This document shows, in pieces, positions 43,341-54,361 of a DNA stretch of 64,000 nt; the stretch's first letter is position 1; the number at the start of each line of letters is the position of its first letter. Under the pieces are notes generated by a model that ran no database searches, had not been told where the DNA came from, and saw only the letters and a list, made by a program, of their open reading frames with translations. Source of the stretch: Pythium myriotylum. Taxonomy: Eukaryota > Oomycota > Peronosporomycetes > Pythiales > Pythiaceae. The stretch is taken from positions 868,001 through 932,000 of the forward strand of contig JALJCQ010000024.1 of NCBI GenBank assembly GCA_023091665.1. Reading direction: 5' to 3'. A program made the position numbers and the translations under genes.

Positions 43341-44819
43341 GGCTTGAAGCACACGGCTAGCAGCAGCTAGAGACGGCGGAGCCGGTGCGAGCGAGCGCGG
43401 CGTCGTAGCGGGTCGGAGGGCGGCGGTAGTCACGGAGCAAGCACGCTCCGTTTCCCTTTTGTTCTTCTTGGTCGCCTCGCAAAGGGAGAAGTGGTGCTGA
43501 TGGAATGGAAATGACAGGTGAAGGATCGTGCAGGTGACGTGAAGGTCGCACGAATCAGTCAGACGAGCGCTTCAACTCATTTTCGAACCGCGGCGCTCTA
43601 TTCAGTGTATGCAGGTTAGTCTACGCCCGTTGTTGAAGAAGGAATATGGTCTGGGAAAGGGGGGAGTCGTACCTTCGCGTCACCTTGATGTATCCACCTC
43701 AAGTCACCGTTGTCGCCAGTGGATCCTTCCAGCGTGCGCCAATGGAAATGGAGCCCGAGAGAGATGCAGCCCCCGGGCGCAGCTGCAGCTCGGCTCTGTG
43801 TCGCCGCACCATGCAACGCGTCTCGTCTACAAGATCCCAAAGCTCGCCGGTGCATGGACATGGAGACAGGCTCGTCAGACGATCGACTGGAAATGGAACA
43901 TGAGATACCGTGGTGGAAGACGTCGGAGAGCGGAAATTGGCATGGCAGGTACATGCGCTGTAGTGGTTGGTCGAGGGCGCGCGAGCGCTACGTAGAGAAG
44001 CGAAGAGAACGAGGATCGCGCGGCTGCACAAAATGGATTTTGAGTTGGTGGCGGATGAGGACGGGAAGAGCGTTTTGGATGCTTACGCTGCGCAGCGATA
44101 GGGGGAGGGTGCGACGGGATCGAAGTCGAAGCACCGCCACGAAGTCGAGTCGCATAGTGACGATGGAAAAAATGTAGGGAATCTTCGTGTTGACGCGTCC
44201 CGCGTTGCACGTAGAGGGCGGAAATCATGGGAAGCACGAGAAGCCGATGTTCGATATGCTCGCCTCGCTCGACGCTGAAGACAAGCAAGTCACAATGACC
44301 TGCGATGCGGACGGATGGAGGCGTCGGTCGGCAAGCGTTGGTGCCAACAACAACAAGAGCTTGGAGTGCACCACCACGAGTGGAAATGGAGGTCCGATGG
44401 AGCGAACTGCTCCACGCGGTCTCAGTCCCCCACCTTTGGCAACAACGTACTAGTACGAAGTACGGTTGCAAAATGTACCAACGCGATTACACGAAGCGCT
44501 CTCAATCAGCCACACAATGATCTCTATTTCCTCCCGAGAGCTCGCCCACGACTGTGATCTCTTGGCGAGTGAGTTGTCCGAGTCTCGAGTTCTTCCATGT
44601 GAGTCAAGCCAACGACTTCAAGTTAATGCTCTACCCACAATTCAATGAATTGAAAATGAATTGAATATTAGCCTCCGTGGTCATTCCGTATTAGGCTAGC
44701 TTGGTCGTCCTCCGTTTTAACATCCTCACCATCACTCTTCCATATCTTCTTTCAGAGTGAATGTCACCCAAGGACCATGGGAGCTCCTCACGAGCTCAAG
44801 AACGAGCTGCTTGCTTGCG
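43341..44819. other. Divergent intergenic region
   Basis: This 1.48-kb interval lies between the VPS13-like and sphingomyelinase-like start codons. Many short frames overlap on both strands, none with recognisable domains. A more AT-rich stretch (44630-44740) may be the core promoter of the right-hand gene. Confidence 0.5.
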
Positions 44820-46494
44820 ATGGCTCGCTGGCGGCGTCTCGCAGCGCTCGCGGCGCTTCTCGTGATTGCGCCTGTCTCTACCCATGCCTCGAGCAAGGCG
44901 ACGTCCATGGGCTTCCAGGTGCTGCAGTACAACGTCTTTGGGCGGCCCACCGAGGTCTCGAACGACGGCCAGCGCGAGCGGCTCGCGCGCATCCCGGCGG
45001 CGCTGCTCGCCGTCGTCTCGCACGACATTGACGTCGTGACGTTCGCCGAGGCCGATCTCAAGAACGAACGCGAGGACATGCTCGCGCAGTTCAAGAGCCA
45101 CGGCTTTGCGTACTCGACCTCGATTCTCCACGACCCGGACCCGTTCACGAGGTAGTGTGGATTTGGCGTGGCGTGCATGCACCACCAGAAATGTGTTGAC
45201 TTTTGTTCTTTTTGGCGTGGTTAGCTTGCTGAATGGCGGCGTGTTGGTCGTGTCCAAGTGGCCCATTGTGCGTGAGGCGCAGCATATCTACAGAAATGCG
45301 TGCCACTATAGCGACTGCCTCGCCGCCAAGGGCGTCAAGTACGCACGCGTCGTCAAGACCGAGCAGAACACAACCAAGGTCTTTAACGTCTTCGCGACGC
45401 ACATGCAGGCGTGGTCAACACCGCAAGGTCGAGACGACCGTATCAAGCAGGCGCAGCAGATGCGCGCGTTCGTGGATGCACTAGAGATCCCGCACCACGA
45501 GGTGAGGCTTTTGTCCGTCAGCAAGACCCAAATGAGGCTAGCTTATTCATGGTCCGTAGCCGCTGATCTTCGCCGGCGACTTTAATGTCGACAACCACAC
45601 GTTTGTCGACGAGGTCGAGCACCTCGTAGCACTACTTGGTGCCCACGCACCACGACGCATCGGCGACCAAGAGTTCACGAGCGAGTACGTCTCCCCTAGC
45701 GAATCTCGTTCAATACTGCGTATGCTCACTATCACTTGGTAGCCCGCGAACAAACTTGCTCGTCGGTCGCGATGGCGCTGCCAACAGTAACAAGTGCTCA
45801 GCACAGTATGAGCAAAGTTGGGGTCCAGTTGAGGTGCGTACCGAGTACTCCCACTATCCTTGGTGTTTCTGTAGGTACTGATGCAGTAGCTGATCGATTA
45901 CAGAACGGAACCTACCACCCCAACCTTCTCACACGTGTCCCCTGCACAAATAACACGCGTCGTGCTCCTCATCACTGGTGGCAGCGATCCGGCGGCGGGC
46001 ACGGCCACGAGTCTGTGTTCGTATCACTTGACGACGTGCCGATGTGCTACTGCCCTTGCTGTCCTCGCGAGTGGCTCGACTACGTGCTCTATGCTCAAGC
46101 TCCATACCAACAGCCTCTTTCAGAGCCAACACTGCAAAGCTTTCAGCTGCAAGTGACGCCACCATTTTCCGTCAAATGGTCGTCGTCCAAGGTCAGCGGT
46201 GCCAGCCTGGATCTGGTTGACCTGTCCGACCACTACCCTGTGCTGGGCAAGTTCGAGTTTGCAGTTGATAGATCTGCCCCGAGACGAGACGACGACCCTC
46301 TGAGCATCCACTTGGATGGCTGCTCGACCGATGCCGACTGCCGGTTCCGCGCTTTTCGATGTTACTGTGCTGGCCCGGAATGTTACTACCAAGGCAAGAA
46401 CATGAGCGGCTGGGATCTTGACTCGCACGCACCGATCAATAAGAACTGCTTGTTGCAGAAGACGGCCATGCAGTGTCTTTGTGGACCAAACTGA
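44820..46494 (+). CDS. Secreted sphingomyelinase C-like phosphodiesterase
   Basis: The model encodes 471 aa in five exons: 44820-45151, 45225-45501, 45560-45684, 45743-45833 and 45904-46494, with introns of 58-73 bp. The ATG at 44820 starts a signal peptide (MARWRRLAALAALLVIAPVS). The fold is the endonuclease/exonuclease/phosphatase (DNase I) superfamily: LQYNVFGRP, FAEADLKNE, LLNGGVLVVSKWPI, FATHMQAW, IFAGDFNVDN and DLSDHYPVLG in order. The segment around YRNACHYSDCLAAKGVKYAR resembles secreted sphingomyelinase C enzymes more than nuclear EEP enzymes. Predicted role: hydrolysis of sphingomyelin-like phospholipids outside the cell. A C-terminal cysteine-rich tail of about 70 residues (C..C..CYCAGPECYY) is extra. 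Activity is inferred, not shown. Confidence 0.8.
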
Positions 46495-47019
46495 GACAGG
46501 ATGATAAATGGAAATATCGAATAAACTCGGGAATTGTTGAGCACAGTGGCTTTTTTGTAGCAGTGGCTCGCCCCAGAGTTCCACCTTCCTCAACTAGTGG
46601 TGGTAATCATTCCCACGTTTCTCGCGAGGATGTTCGCCAGTTAGTCACTCTTGTCTTGTTCTTATTCTCTTCGTTGACTGTGACGACAAGGACCCAGCGT
46701 GCACCCATCGGCCCATGAGACAGCTAAACTGCCGTTGTCCGTAGCTGAAGGACTGCAAGTCTCTTAGCAAAGGCTACGTTTGTGGAGGGTTCACACTTTG
46801 AGAAATCGGCCAACCGAGACGAAACAAGACCTTCACTCAAAGCTTGATGTGGGTTGACGGCGTCGTTTCTTCAACTTCGAATCGAAGAGTTCCCAGGCTG
46901 TTGACTGTCATCGAAGCATCCGATTGGATTTGTTTCCTCCCGCAAAGTATCAAGTTCAGCTCAGTCGCGAAGTTGCTCGCTCACTGGCAGATCGACTCGG
47001 GACTTGACAAGTGAAAACT
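46495..47019. other. Intergenic region
   Basis: This 525-bp interval is downstream of the sphingomyelinase-like gene and upstream of the next plus-strand gene. No feature is recognised. Confidence 0.5.
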
Positions 47020-48489
47020 ATGACGTTGGACATTTCGAGTCGATTGGAAGAATTCAAGAATGATCAAAAGAAAGAGCTACAGTTCAAGGCGCTCGCGTTT
47101 GCGGAGGAGATCGCCAAATTTCATAGCAAACAAGTTGATGCACTTGCCATGAATATTGAAGGCCATATCGCCGACCAAGTTGCGCGCAACCAACCGTCCA
47201 TGGTGGATCTTGTTATTGATGATATGCTGAATGCCGACAAGCACCCGAGTTACTCTTACTGGATAAACGGCAACACTCGTCGTGAGCAAGTAAAGGCAAT
47301 TCTCGAGGAACTTCAAACGGCCTTGAAAATGAAAAATGGTAACGCCTGTCGTCAGGCTTTTGAGGGACTCTGGACTGAGTTTATGAACGAACTCGATGTG
47401 AAGCCGTCCGGGAACGACCTCAATACGTGGATCGAAGACTTGAAGAATGAATTTAATAATGCAGTTGTGGGCGACGACGTGAACCTCGTTAATCGCGTGC
47501 GGTTCGCTGCACACGCCATTCGCGCCGTGGGCAATGAGAAGTCGCACTACTCGAGCAATACCACGGACCGACATCTGTCCGAGGCTGACATTGTGCAGCT
47601 GTGTGGCAATGTTGGTGTCATTGGGAATGCGATCGGCGCGCTCGCGGATCGTCTCCGTCAGCACCGAGCGTCAAGGCCACTGCCGGTGCCTCCTATCGAG
47701 CTGATCGCCTCGCCAAAGCTCGCAAGAACAACTACTTCCCCGACCATTAGTACCCTAAATCCAACACTAACCTCCAATTTGTTCACATGTACCAGTCCGA
47801 CTACGAGGATGCCACCACCACCGCACGGTGGCTGGCTCGGTGTTGCTGCCAAGACTCTCGCTGCAGCCCCAAGCCCTATGTGGAAGTATCTCGAACCCCA
47901 CGAGATAGATGCAAGTGATGGAAGGCAGCGACTCCAGTTCAGCCTTACAAAGGATCAGTACTGGAACGCCAAAAAAGCTCAGCTGTGTTCATGCCAAGAT
48001 AAAGAGTGTGCACGCTCGCACTCATACCTAGAAGTTATGAGCTACAACCCGCTGTTCAAGCAGTTTCCGTGCCGCCAGGACCACCACTTCAGCATGCCCG
48101 TCCAGGAGCGAGACGACTGCGTTGGCATTCACGTGGATACGGGGATCAAAATGTCATTTCCAGAAGACAAGAAAAAATTGTGTACCGACGGCGAGAGGTG
48201 CAACGATGTCAACTGCCTCAAGTCGCACATTTTTGAAGAAGTCTGTTGGTACAATCCTACATACAAAACGCAAGAATGCAGTAAGCATTTCGACGGGCTC
48301 GCACGTCCATGGTGCCCATTTTATCACCCTCGCGACACAACTGATCGACGCAACAATATCAATGATCTGGTGGGAAAAGAAATCCAAGTTCCTTTCATTG
48401 AGCGCACACACAAGGCGCTCGCCACCAAGCTCGAAGCGCTGCGCGACTTTAACCGCCAGCAACAAGCTCTCAACAACTACGAAAACTGA
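47020..48489 (+). CDS. HEPN/DUF4145-like protein with C-terminal Cys/His clusters
   Basis: This gene encodes 489 aa without introns from the ATG at 47020; the frame is open slightly upstream from a GTG. The N-terminal 220 residues are helical, and AIRAVGNEKSH (about 185-197) resembles the R-x2-GN-x3-H motif of DUF4145/HEPN domains, some of which are ribonucleases. A Ser/Thr/Pro linker follows. The C-terminal half has two Cys/His clusters: LCSCQDKECARSHSY, and CTDGERCNDVNCLKSH followed by CWYNP, CSKHF and CPFYH. These look like CCCH-type zinc fingers. An RNA-binding or RNA-processing role is inferred. I do not recognise a named family for the whole protein. Confidence 0.65.
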   Translation: MTLDISSRLEEFKNDQKKELQFKALAFAEEIAKFHSKQVDALAMNIEGHIADQVARNQPSMVDLVIDDMLNADKHPSYSYWINGNTRREQVKAILEELQTALKMKNGNACRQAFEGLWTEFMNELDVKPSGNDLNTWIEDLKNEFNNAVVGDDVNLVNRVRFAAHAIRAVGNEKSHYSSNTTDRHLSEADIVQLCGNVGVIGNAIGALADRLRQHRASRPLPVPPIELIASPKLARTTTSPTISTLNPTLTSNLFTCTSPTTRMPPPPHGGWLGVAAKTLAAAPSPMWKYLEPHEIDASDGRQRLQFSLTKDQYWNAKKAQLCSCQDKECARSHSYLEVMSYNPLFKQFPCRQDHHFSMPVQERDDCVGIHVDTGIKMSFPEDKKKLCTDGERCNDVNCLKSHIFEEVCWYNPTYKTQECSKHFDGLARPWCPFYHPRDTTDRRNNINDLVGKEIQVPFIERTHKALATKLEALRDFNRQQQALNNYEN

Positions 48490-49207
48490 TAGGTGGATAT
48501 CAAGATTACTTGATGAATTGGCTTTCCCTGAACTCGTCGCTGATGTCCTGGATACGAGTGCGCATGTGGCGATTACGAATTGCCTCTTTGTCGATTCGTC
48601 ACAAACCCACTTCAACATTTTGGTAGCCAATCCTTTGGATTCTGGCTACGAAGAAATCAATATTCTTCACAGAAAATGATGGCAGGGAGAGAATCTGGCC
48701 TTGAAGGAACTTCGATCAACTGGACGGGAAGGACCTTGGTTGGTTGGATGCAACTACTTCGACTTCACAAAATGCGGTAACGGAGTTTGCATCGTGGAGC
48801 CATACATGGGTTGAACTCACCCGGGGCTACCTCCAGTCGAAATCAGCAAGTTCATACCGCTTCTGTCTCTTGTCTGGCACACAGCGTGTGACAGAACGGC
48901 GAACTGAAGACGATGGCATCTCTTAGGTCGCAAGGGGGTCGATGTGAATACTGATTACCGACGTCAACAACGAAAGCACTTGACTCACCAAAAGAGCGAG
49001 CGTCCACCTCGATGTAGCTAGCAATGGCGAGCTTCAGTGACGTAATGTGGCATAGTGGTGGGTGGTCGTGTCAACAAAAGCCTTTGTCCAATCGAGTTGT
49101 TCACTTTGATCAGACTTGTGTGTTGCATCAACCTGCACGAGAAGGCTTCAACGGACTCAACATTGAGCAAAGCTCCTCTCCATTTTGGCAAATATTGTTT
49201 TGGGATA
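48490..49207 (+). pseudogene. Possible decayed coding sequence
   Basis: Downstream of the HEPN-like gene, several plus-strand frames look protein-like but are broken by stops. Examples are VADVLDTSAHVAITNCLF (about 48540-48595), LKELRSTGREGPWLVGCNYF (about 48700-48760) and KFIPLLSLVWHTACDRT (about 48850-48897). This could be a relic of a gene or a long 3' region. No family is recognised. Confidence 0.25.
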
Positions 49208-52200
49208 TCAGCGCTTGCTTTGTTTCGATTGATCGGTAATCTCTAGAGGCAATCGCGACTCGCAGCCATTGCATTTGGAGGAATATTTGTCGTTGTTTGC
49301 AAAGCACCTATTCAAAAAGACGTCAGGAACAGAAGGAAACGTGTACAATCTGCACGTAACTTACAATGCACAGAGCCAATCATCCACAAGGATCTTTGTG
49401 TTACTCTTCGGAAATTTCCTCATTGTGCCGCAGCTTCCACACTTTCGCGCCCATGTGCTTGTGTCCTTGCGGCACGATTCGTTCGGACAGATCCATGTGT
49501 CGCGGTGGATGTCGAATTGAGCTGTCAGAATCTTCAACCTCTGAATGTTCATTTTCTCCACATAAATCATCACGTTGTTGCAGTATTGTTCTATACCGCA
49601 CCAGACAGATTATGAGTGTTTAAGATACGTACAGAACCAATCCCATATGTGGATCCACTTACTGTTGACTTCTTGAACAGCGAGGCTTGCGGCGTCGACT
49701 GACGTGAATGTGATGCGTGCGTCCCCACGCGAGCGATGGGTGCGCTGGCACAAAAACACATCAACAGCCAGGCACCCAATCTCTCGGTTCTCGGCGATTC
49801 CAAACTTTTGGAACAATTCGGTCACCATCTCTTCATCAAACGTTGGCGGAAGATTCGAGACGTATATCATGCGCTCGACCAAATCACGGTTCACTTTCAC
49901 GGTATCAAGATCGTAACGAATATCAAACGAGGTGTCTTCCTCGATTTCACCAATCGAATGGTCATCCGAGTCTGCGATGTCACTGTATTCACCATCTTCT
50001 GCAGGCGATCCGGTGGCTTCCCGCGAGGCTTGCGATCTCGCCTTCGATACAGTATGCTCCAGTCGATTCTCGAATCTTGATTCGCGTTGACTACTCATCG
50101 AACGCGCAAGGTTCTCAGCGCCTTCGTAAGACGGCAGCGATGGTCGTCTGGACTGTTCATGGTTGTGACTAGTTTTGGTTGTCTCTGTATGTCGACGGTC
50201 ATCTGTTGACAAATGCTTCGATTCGGACCTAGACCTTGACCTTGATCTAGAACGAGACCGAGAGTGTGATCGAGAGTAATCCCGTTTAGATGATCGGTCA
50301 TGATGAGATCGATGCGCGGTCGGTGACTTGGATCGGTCGTGTCGACGGTGACTACGCGCGGGTGAGTGCGAGCGGTCGCGGCGGTCACGATCTCTTCGAT
50401 CGCGCCCACTTTTACTCCCACGACTCGATCGTTCACGATCATGATCACGATCTCGACCTCGATCACGATCTCGATCATTATGGCTTCGGTCGCGGTCCCG
50501 GTCGTTGCGTTTCTGCTTGTGGCTGTCCGTACCGTTTTTGGATTTCTTGGTGTGTCGATCTGAATCTTCTTGCCCTCGCCTTGAAGTCCCAGACGGACCG
50601 TAGTGCGATCGCTTCTCAGATGATGAGCCTTTGCTTGTTTTTGCTCGCTTAGCCTTCGGTGCCGTGGCTACAGTGTCTCTTTCATGTTTACTTGTCTTCG
50701 TTGGTGCTGAGTCGAGTGAGGTCATCTTTGCGTTTCTTTCCTTCGCCAGCGCCTCTGCTGATTTCTTTGGAATTCGTGCCTTTGGGTCCAACTCAGGAGG
50801 TTTGCCTTTTTTCACATCCACACCCTTCAGCTTCGCATCTTCAATTTCCTTGACAAACTTTCGTGGACGCTTATGAAGTTCTGAGAGCGGTATATCATCG
50901 TCATTGCCGAACTGCGAGATCGCACCTGTTGCCTGATAAATGTCCATCTGTGGATGACGTGGCGGCACGTAAACTCCATCTGAAGTTTGCATTCCAGAAA
51001 GTGGCTTCAATACTCCAGCGCCAGTGCCAACAGAAGTCGCGTCAAAAGGTATGGTTGGTTGGCTTGTCATAACAGGGGTCTTCGAGGTTTGCTGCTCACT
51101 AGACTTCTCGTTTTTTTCTCGCGTTTGCTTTGCCACCTCAGCGAACTGATTTGTGCCCGACTTCTTCTCATACCCCAAATATCGCGAGTCTCTTGGCTGA
51201 GCTTGATCTCGTAAGCGTAGCGAGCGAATCGTGCGAGGGCTCACTTCTCCAGTGGGCGGTGGACCAGAACTGTTGATCAAACGACTTCGCGAAATGAGAT
51301 TCTTCTTCGGATCATGGGTTTCGTTCGTACCCGAAGCGGCCTTCATGTTCTCGTCCAGCAAGCGAATTGCTCGTCGAGTATGTTGGAACTTGCCCTTGGC
51401 GACTGTGGTAGTATTGATGTTCTGTACCTTGCGCAGTCCATTTGACCCAAGAGTGGTTGGTGGCGACGCACCAGATAGCTTGGCAGTTGAGCTCTGTTTG
51501 GTCTGAAGAGACGGAGGACTTGGCTCCTCCATGCGAATCTTCTTCACAGCGACAGCTTCTTCAATCGACGACTCACTCAACTTCGCTGGTTTCTTCCGCT
51601 TCGTTTGCTTCGCTGCCCCAGCAGAGAAAAATTGACCGAACTCGACTTCTTCATCAGCGTCATCATCACCCACCTCACCAGAGTAGTCGTCCGACTCGCC
51701 AGACCCGAAATCAATTTCTGATGACACTTCCTCGAATTGTACGGTCTCAGGATCTGCAGCTGACACGCCTTTATCCGATATCTTTTGTGCTGGGGGTGAC
51801 TCTGCGTTCAATGCACGTGGGTTGGATGGAGGCGTCGAATGCTGCGGCGACATTTTGACCTGTGGCTCGACTGGATGCAGCTTATTGGATTCTTCGCTTG
51901 CGGTAGCTCCTGAAATAGATGCCGGGGACCCATTTGCATCATGCATCTTCTCAGTATCTGTCTCGGTCATCGCTTTGTCGATGACGAGTACCACATATTC
52001 GCTAGGTTCTTGCGCATCTGTCGGCTGTTCGACATTCGTTTCGACATCTTCAAGTTTACCAAGCTCCTGTTCTTCCAAATCGATTGTCCCAGTATCTGAA
52101 AGCTCATCGGAATCGAGATAAGGATGGTTGCTGTCGTCCGTGGGATAATCATCACTATCGTTGCGCACACGTGCATTCGCCTCTCGACATTCTACGTCGG

Positions 52201-53866
52201 GAACGGCAAGGCTCAGCTGAACCTCCTTCTCGTCAGCTTCTCTCTGCGAATTCGACAGATTGTGTTCATCTTCCGTGACGACTGCAGGGACTGTATCCTC
52301 TTCACATTTTCCACTTTCAGGTGCCCGATTCAATGACTCAACAGTCACCTGTTCCACGTCTGTCTGCTGTGACTCGATCCCATCGCGTTCCAGCGCATCT
52401 TCATCAGTTGGTGGTGCTGACCTCGACTCTGCCCCTTCGGGTTGAGAGGTTTCCACGACTTTACCACCAGTCTCCTGGATGTGGTTCTTGGCGACAAGCT
52501 CCATCAAATCCCTCGGCGTCACCTTCAGCTTCAGAATCAACCTCCCACTTCCTCCGTCGACCGCCTTCACGGGTTCATCCTTGCTCTGCTCTCGCTCTGG
52601 CTCTCCTGGATAATCGACCCCGGCATCGACATCTTCTCTGTTTTGACCCTTTTCAGGGTCGCTGTCAGACATCAAATCAATCGGTTCCTCTTGTGCCATG
52701 GGATTCTTTTGATCGAGTGTTTCTTCCCGCCTTTGTCGCGTTGCCTTGGCTTCGCGCGTTGATGTCACCTTCTTGGACGCCTTCTGTTCTGACTTGGGAT
52801 GTGGGTTCTTACGGATGGTCATCTTGGTTCTCGGTCGCTGCCGTATTCGTTTGCGCGCTGGGGCTTTGCGTCTCCGCCGGTCGGCTTCCTCGTCGTCATC
52901 TCCGACATAGTCGTCCGGCAGGAGCTCGGTTTCGCTAAACGGCTCGTCAGCTTCGTCGTCGTCGTCGATCTCAACGACTTCCTGTGGACTGAAATCGCTG
53001 TCTTCCTTGGATTCCTCACTGCTGCTGCTACTGTCCCCTTCGTCGGCGTGGTACTTGGCCACGCGCCGCATCGTCGCCTGGTACTCGTAGGTCTCCGCGC
53101 CGAGCCGATTCGTGGGCTTGCGCTTTTTGTCGCCTCGCAAGGTCTCGCGGCGCTGGATCACCTCGGGCGCGTTCTGGCCCGTGACCCATCCTTCCATCTC
53201 GTTGGCGGCAGCGGTCTCCGGGTCGAAGACATCCTGCCAGGGCTTGGCGAGGCTCGTCGCCGCCGGCGGGCGTTTGGAGGCGCTGCTGTCGCTGTTGCCC
53301 GTTCTGTCGACGCGCTCGCCCGGCTGCAGCGCGCGCTGCTCACGCACGTGGCGCGGCGGCGTGCTCTCTTCGGTCTTGGCCTCTTGCTCGTCCCTACGCT
53401 GTCGCTCGACCGAGCTCGCGAGCGCCTGCACGTCGATCTGCAGCTCGTCCATGAGCTCCGAGACCCCAGCGTCTTCGCCCAGCGACCCACCAACGGCGAC
53501 GCCCGTGACCGCCACCGTCGTCTCCGTCTGCAGCAGATGCGTGGGCATCTCAATCGGCGTCGGCGCGGCAGCGTCCACGAGCAGCGAGCGCATGTCGTCG
53601 GCGTCGACGTCGCCGAGAAAGTCGAGCGACAGGTCGTGATGGTCGCCGTCGCCGTCGTCGTCGGCGACGCGCTCGGGCTCGCCGGCGGCGTCGACGTCGA
53701 GCTCGAGCGCCTCGAGCCGGCGTCGCGCGTGCGCGTGCTCGAGAAAGTGCGCGTGCGCGTTGACGCGGCGCCAGACGGCGCTCTCGAGCGCGAGGCGCGC
53801 GCGGCGGCGGCGCTCGACGTAGAGCGCGACGCGCTGGCGCTCGCTCTGCCACGCGCGCGCGTCCAT
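49208..53866 (-). CDS. RS-rich RRM protein with two RanBP2 zinc fingers
   Basis: The model encodes 1509 aa in three exons: 49663-53866, 49365-49590 and 49208-49307 (introns 72 and 57 bp). The N-terminal two-thirds is acidic and disordered. A basic RS/RD/RH-repeat region spans about 1080-1255 (HSRSRSRSRSRSRSES). An RRM begins near residue 1332 (MIYVSNLPPTFDEEMVTELF) and is completed only by exon 2. Two RanBP2-type fingers follow: WICPNESCRKDTSTWARKCG in exon 2, and WLCALCFANNDKYSSKCNGC, whose cysteines are created by the exon 2-3 junction. RRM plus RanBP2 fingers occur in FUS/TAF15-like RNA-binding proteins. A role in splicing or transcription coupling is inferred. The ATG at 53866 (MDARAWQSER) is preferred; the frame upstream is hydrophobic leader-like noise. 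Confidence 0.8.
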
Positions 53867-54361
53867 CGCCAGAGCGAGAGCGAGAGAGGTCTGCCCGTTG
53901 GAGGGTGGTGATGGCCGAGCCCCGAGGTGTTTCCACCACTTGAAGCGCGATACCGGTGAAGGATACCGGTAAAGATGTTCGAAAAGCGGGTTTAAGAGGG
54001 AGACCGCGAAGAAACAGGCAAGGGTACTATCGAAATGAATAAAATGTGATAAATAGATGTAATAGATATAGAAAGGAGGAGTGTAATATATAGTGAAGGT
54101 GACTCTTAGGAACATATATATGGGTAAGAAAGAGAGAGTACTTGGAGTGGGGAGGTGGGGAGTTGCAGTTGGCGACAGGAAGATCAAGAGGAGCGGGGGG
54201 ACAGTGAAGAGGGGGAGCTGCTCGATTGTGACATAGATGGCTACAGTGGGGAGACTGAACTCTGCTGGTTTTTTGTTCGGAGCCTCAGGTTCCTACCCGA
54301 CCTTCGCCAGCAGTCAAACCACGACCGCAACTTCAGCACTTTCAGGTTGTGAATTGTGCGG
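53867..54361. other. Intergenic region
   Basis: This 495-bp stretch upstream of the RS-rich RRM gene is AT-rich at 54030-54130 (ATATAT-like). No gene is seen. Confidence 0.5.

Noticed and set aside
43610..44560. Several overlapping small frames between the VPS13-like and sphingomyelinase-like genes
   Set aside because: They overlap on both strands, lack motifs and show no codon pattern like neighbouring genes.
49610..49662. Unspliced C-terminus of the RS-rich RRM protein
   Set aside because: Reading through the GTAAGT donor truncates the RRM; splicing restores it and adds two zinc fingers.
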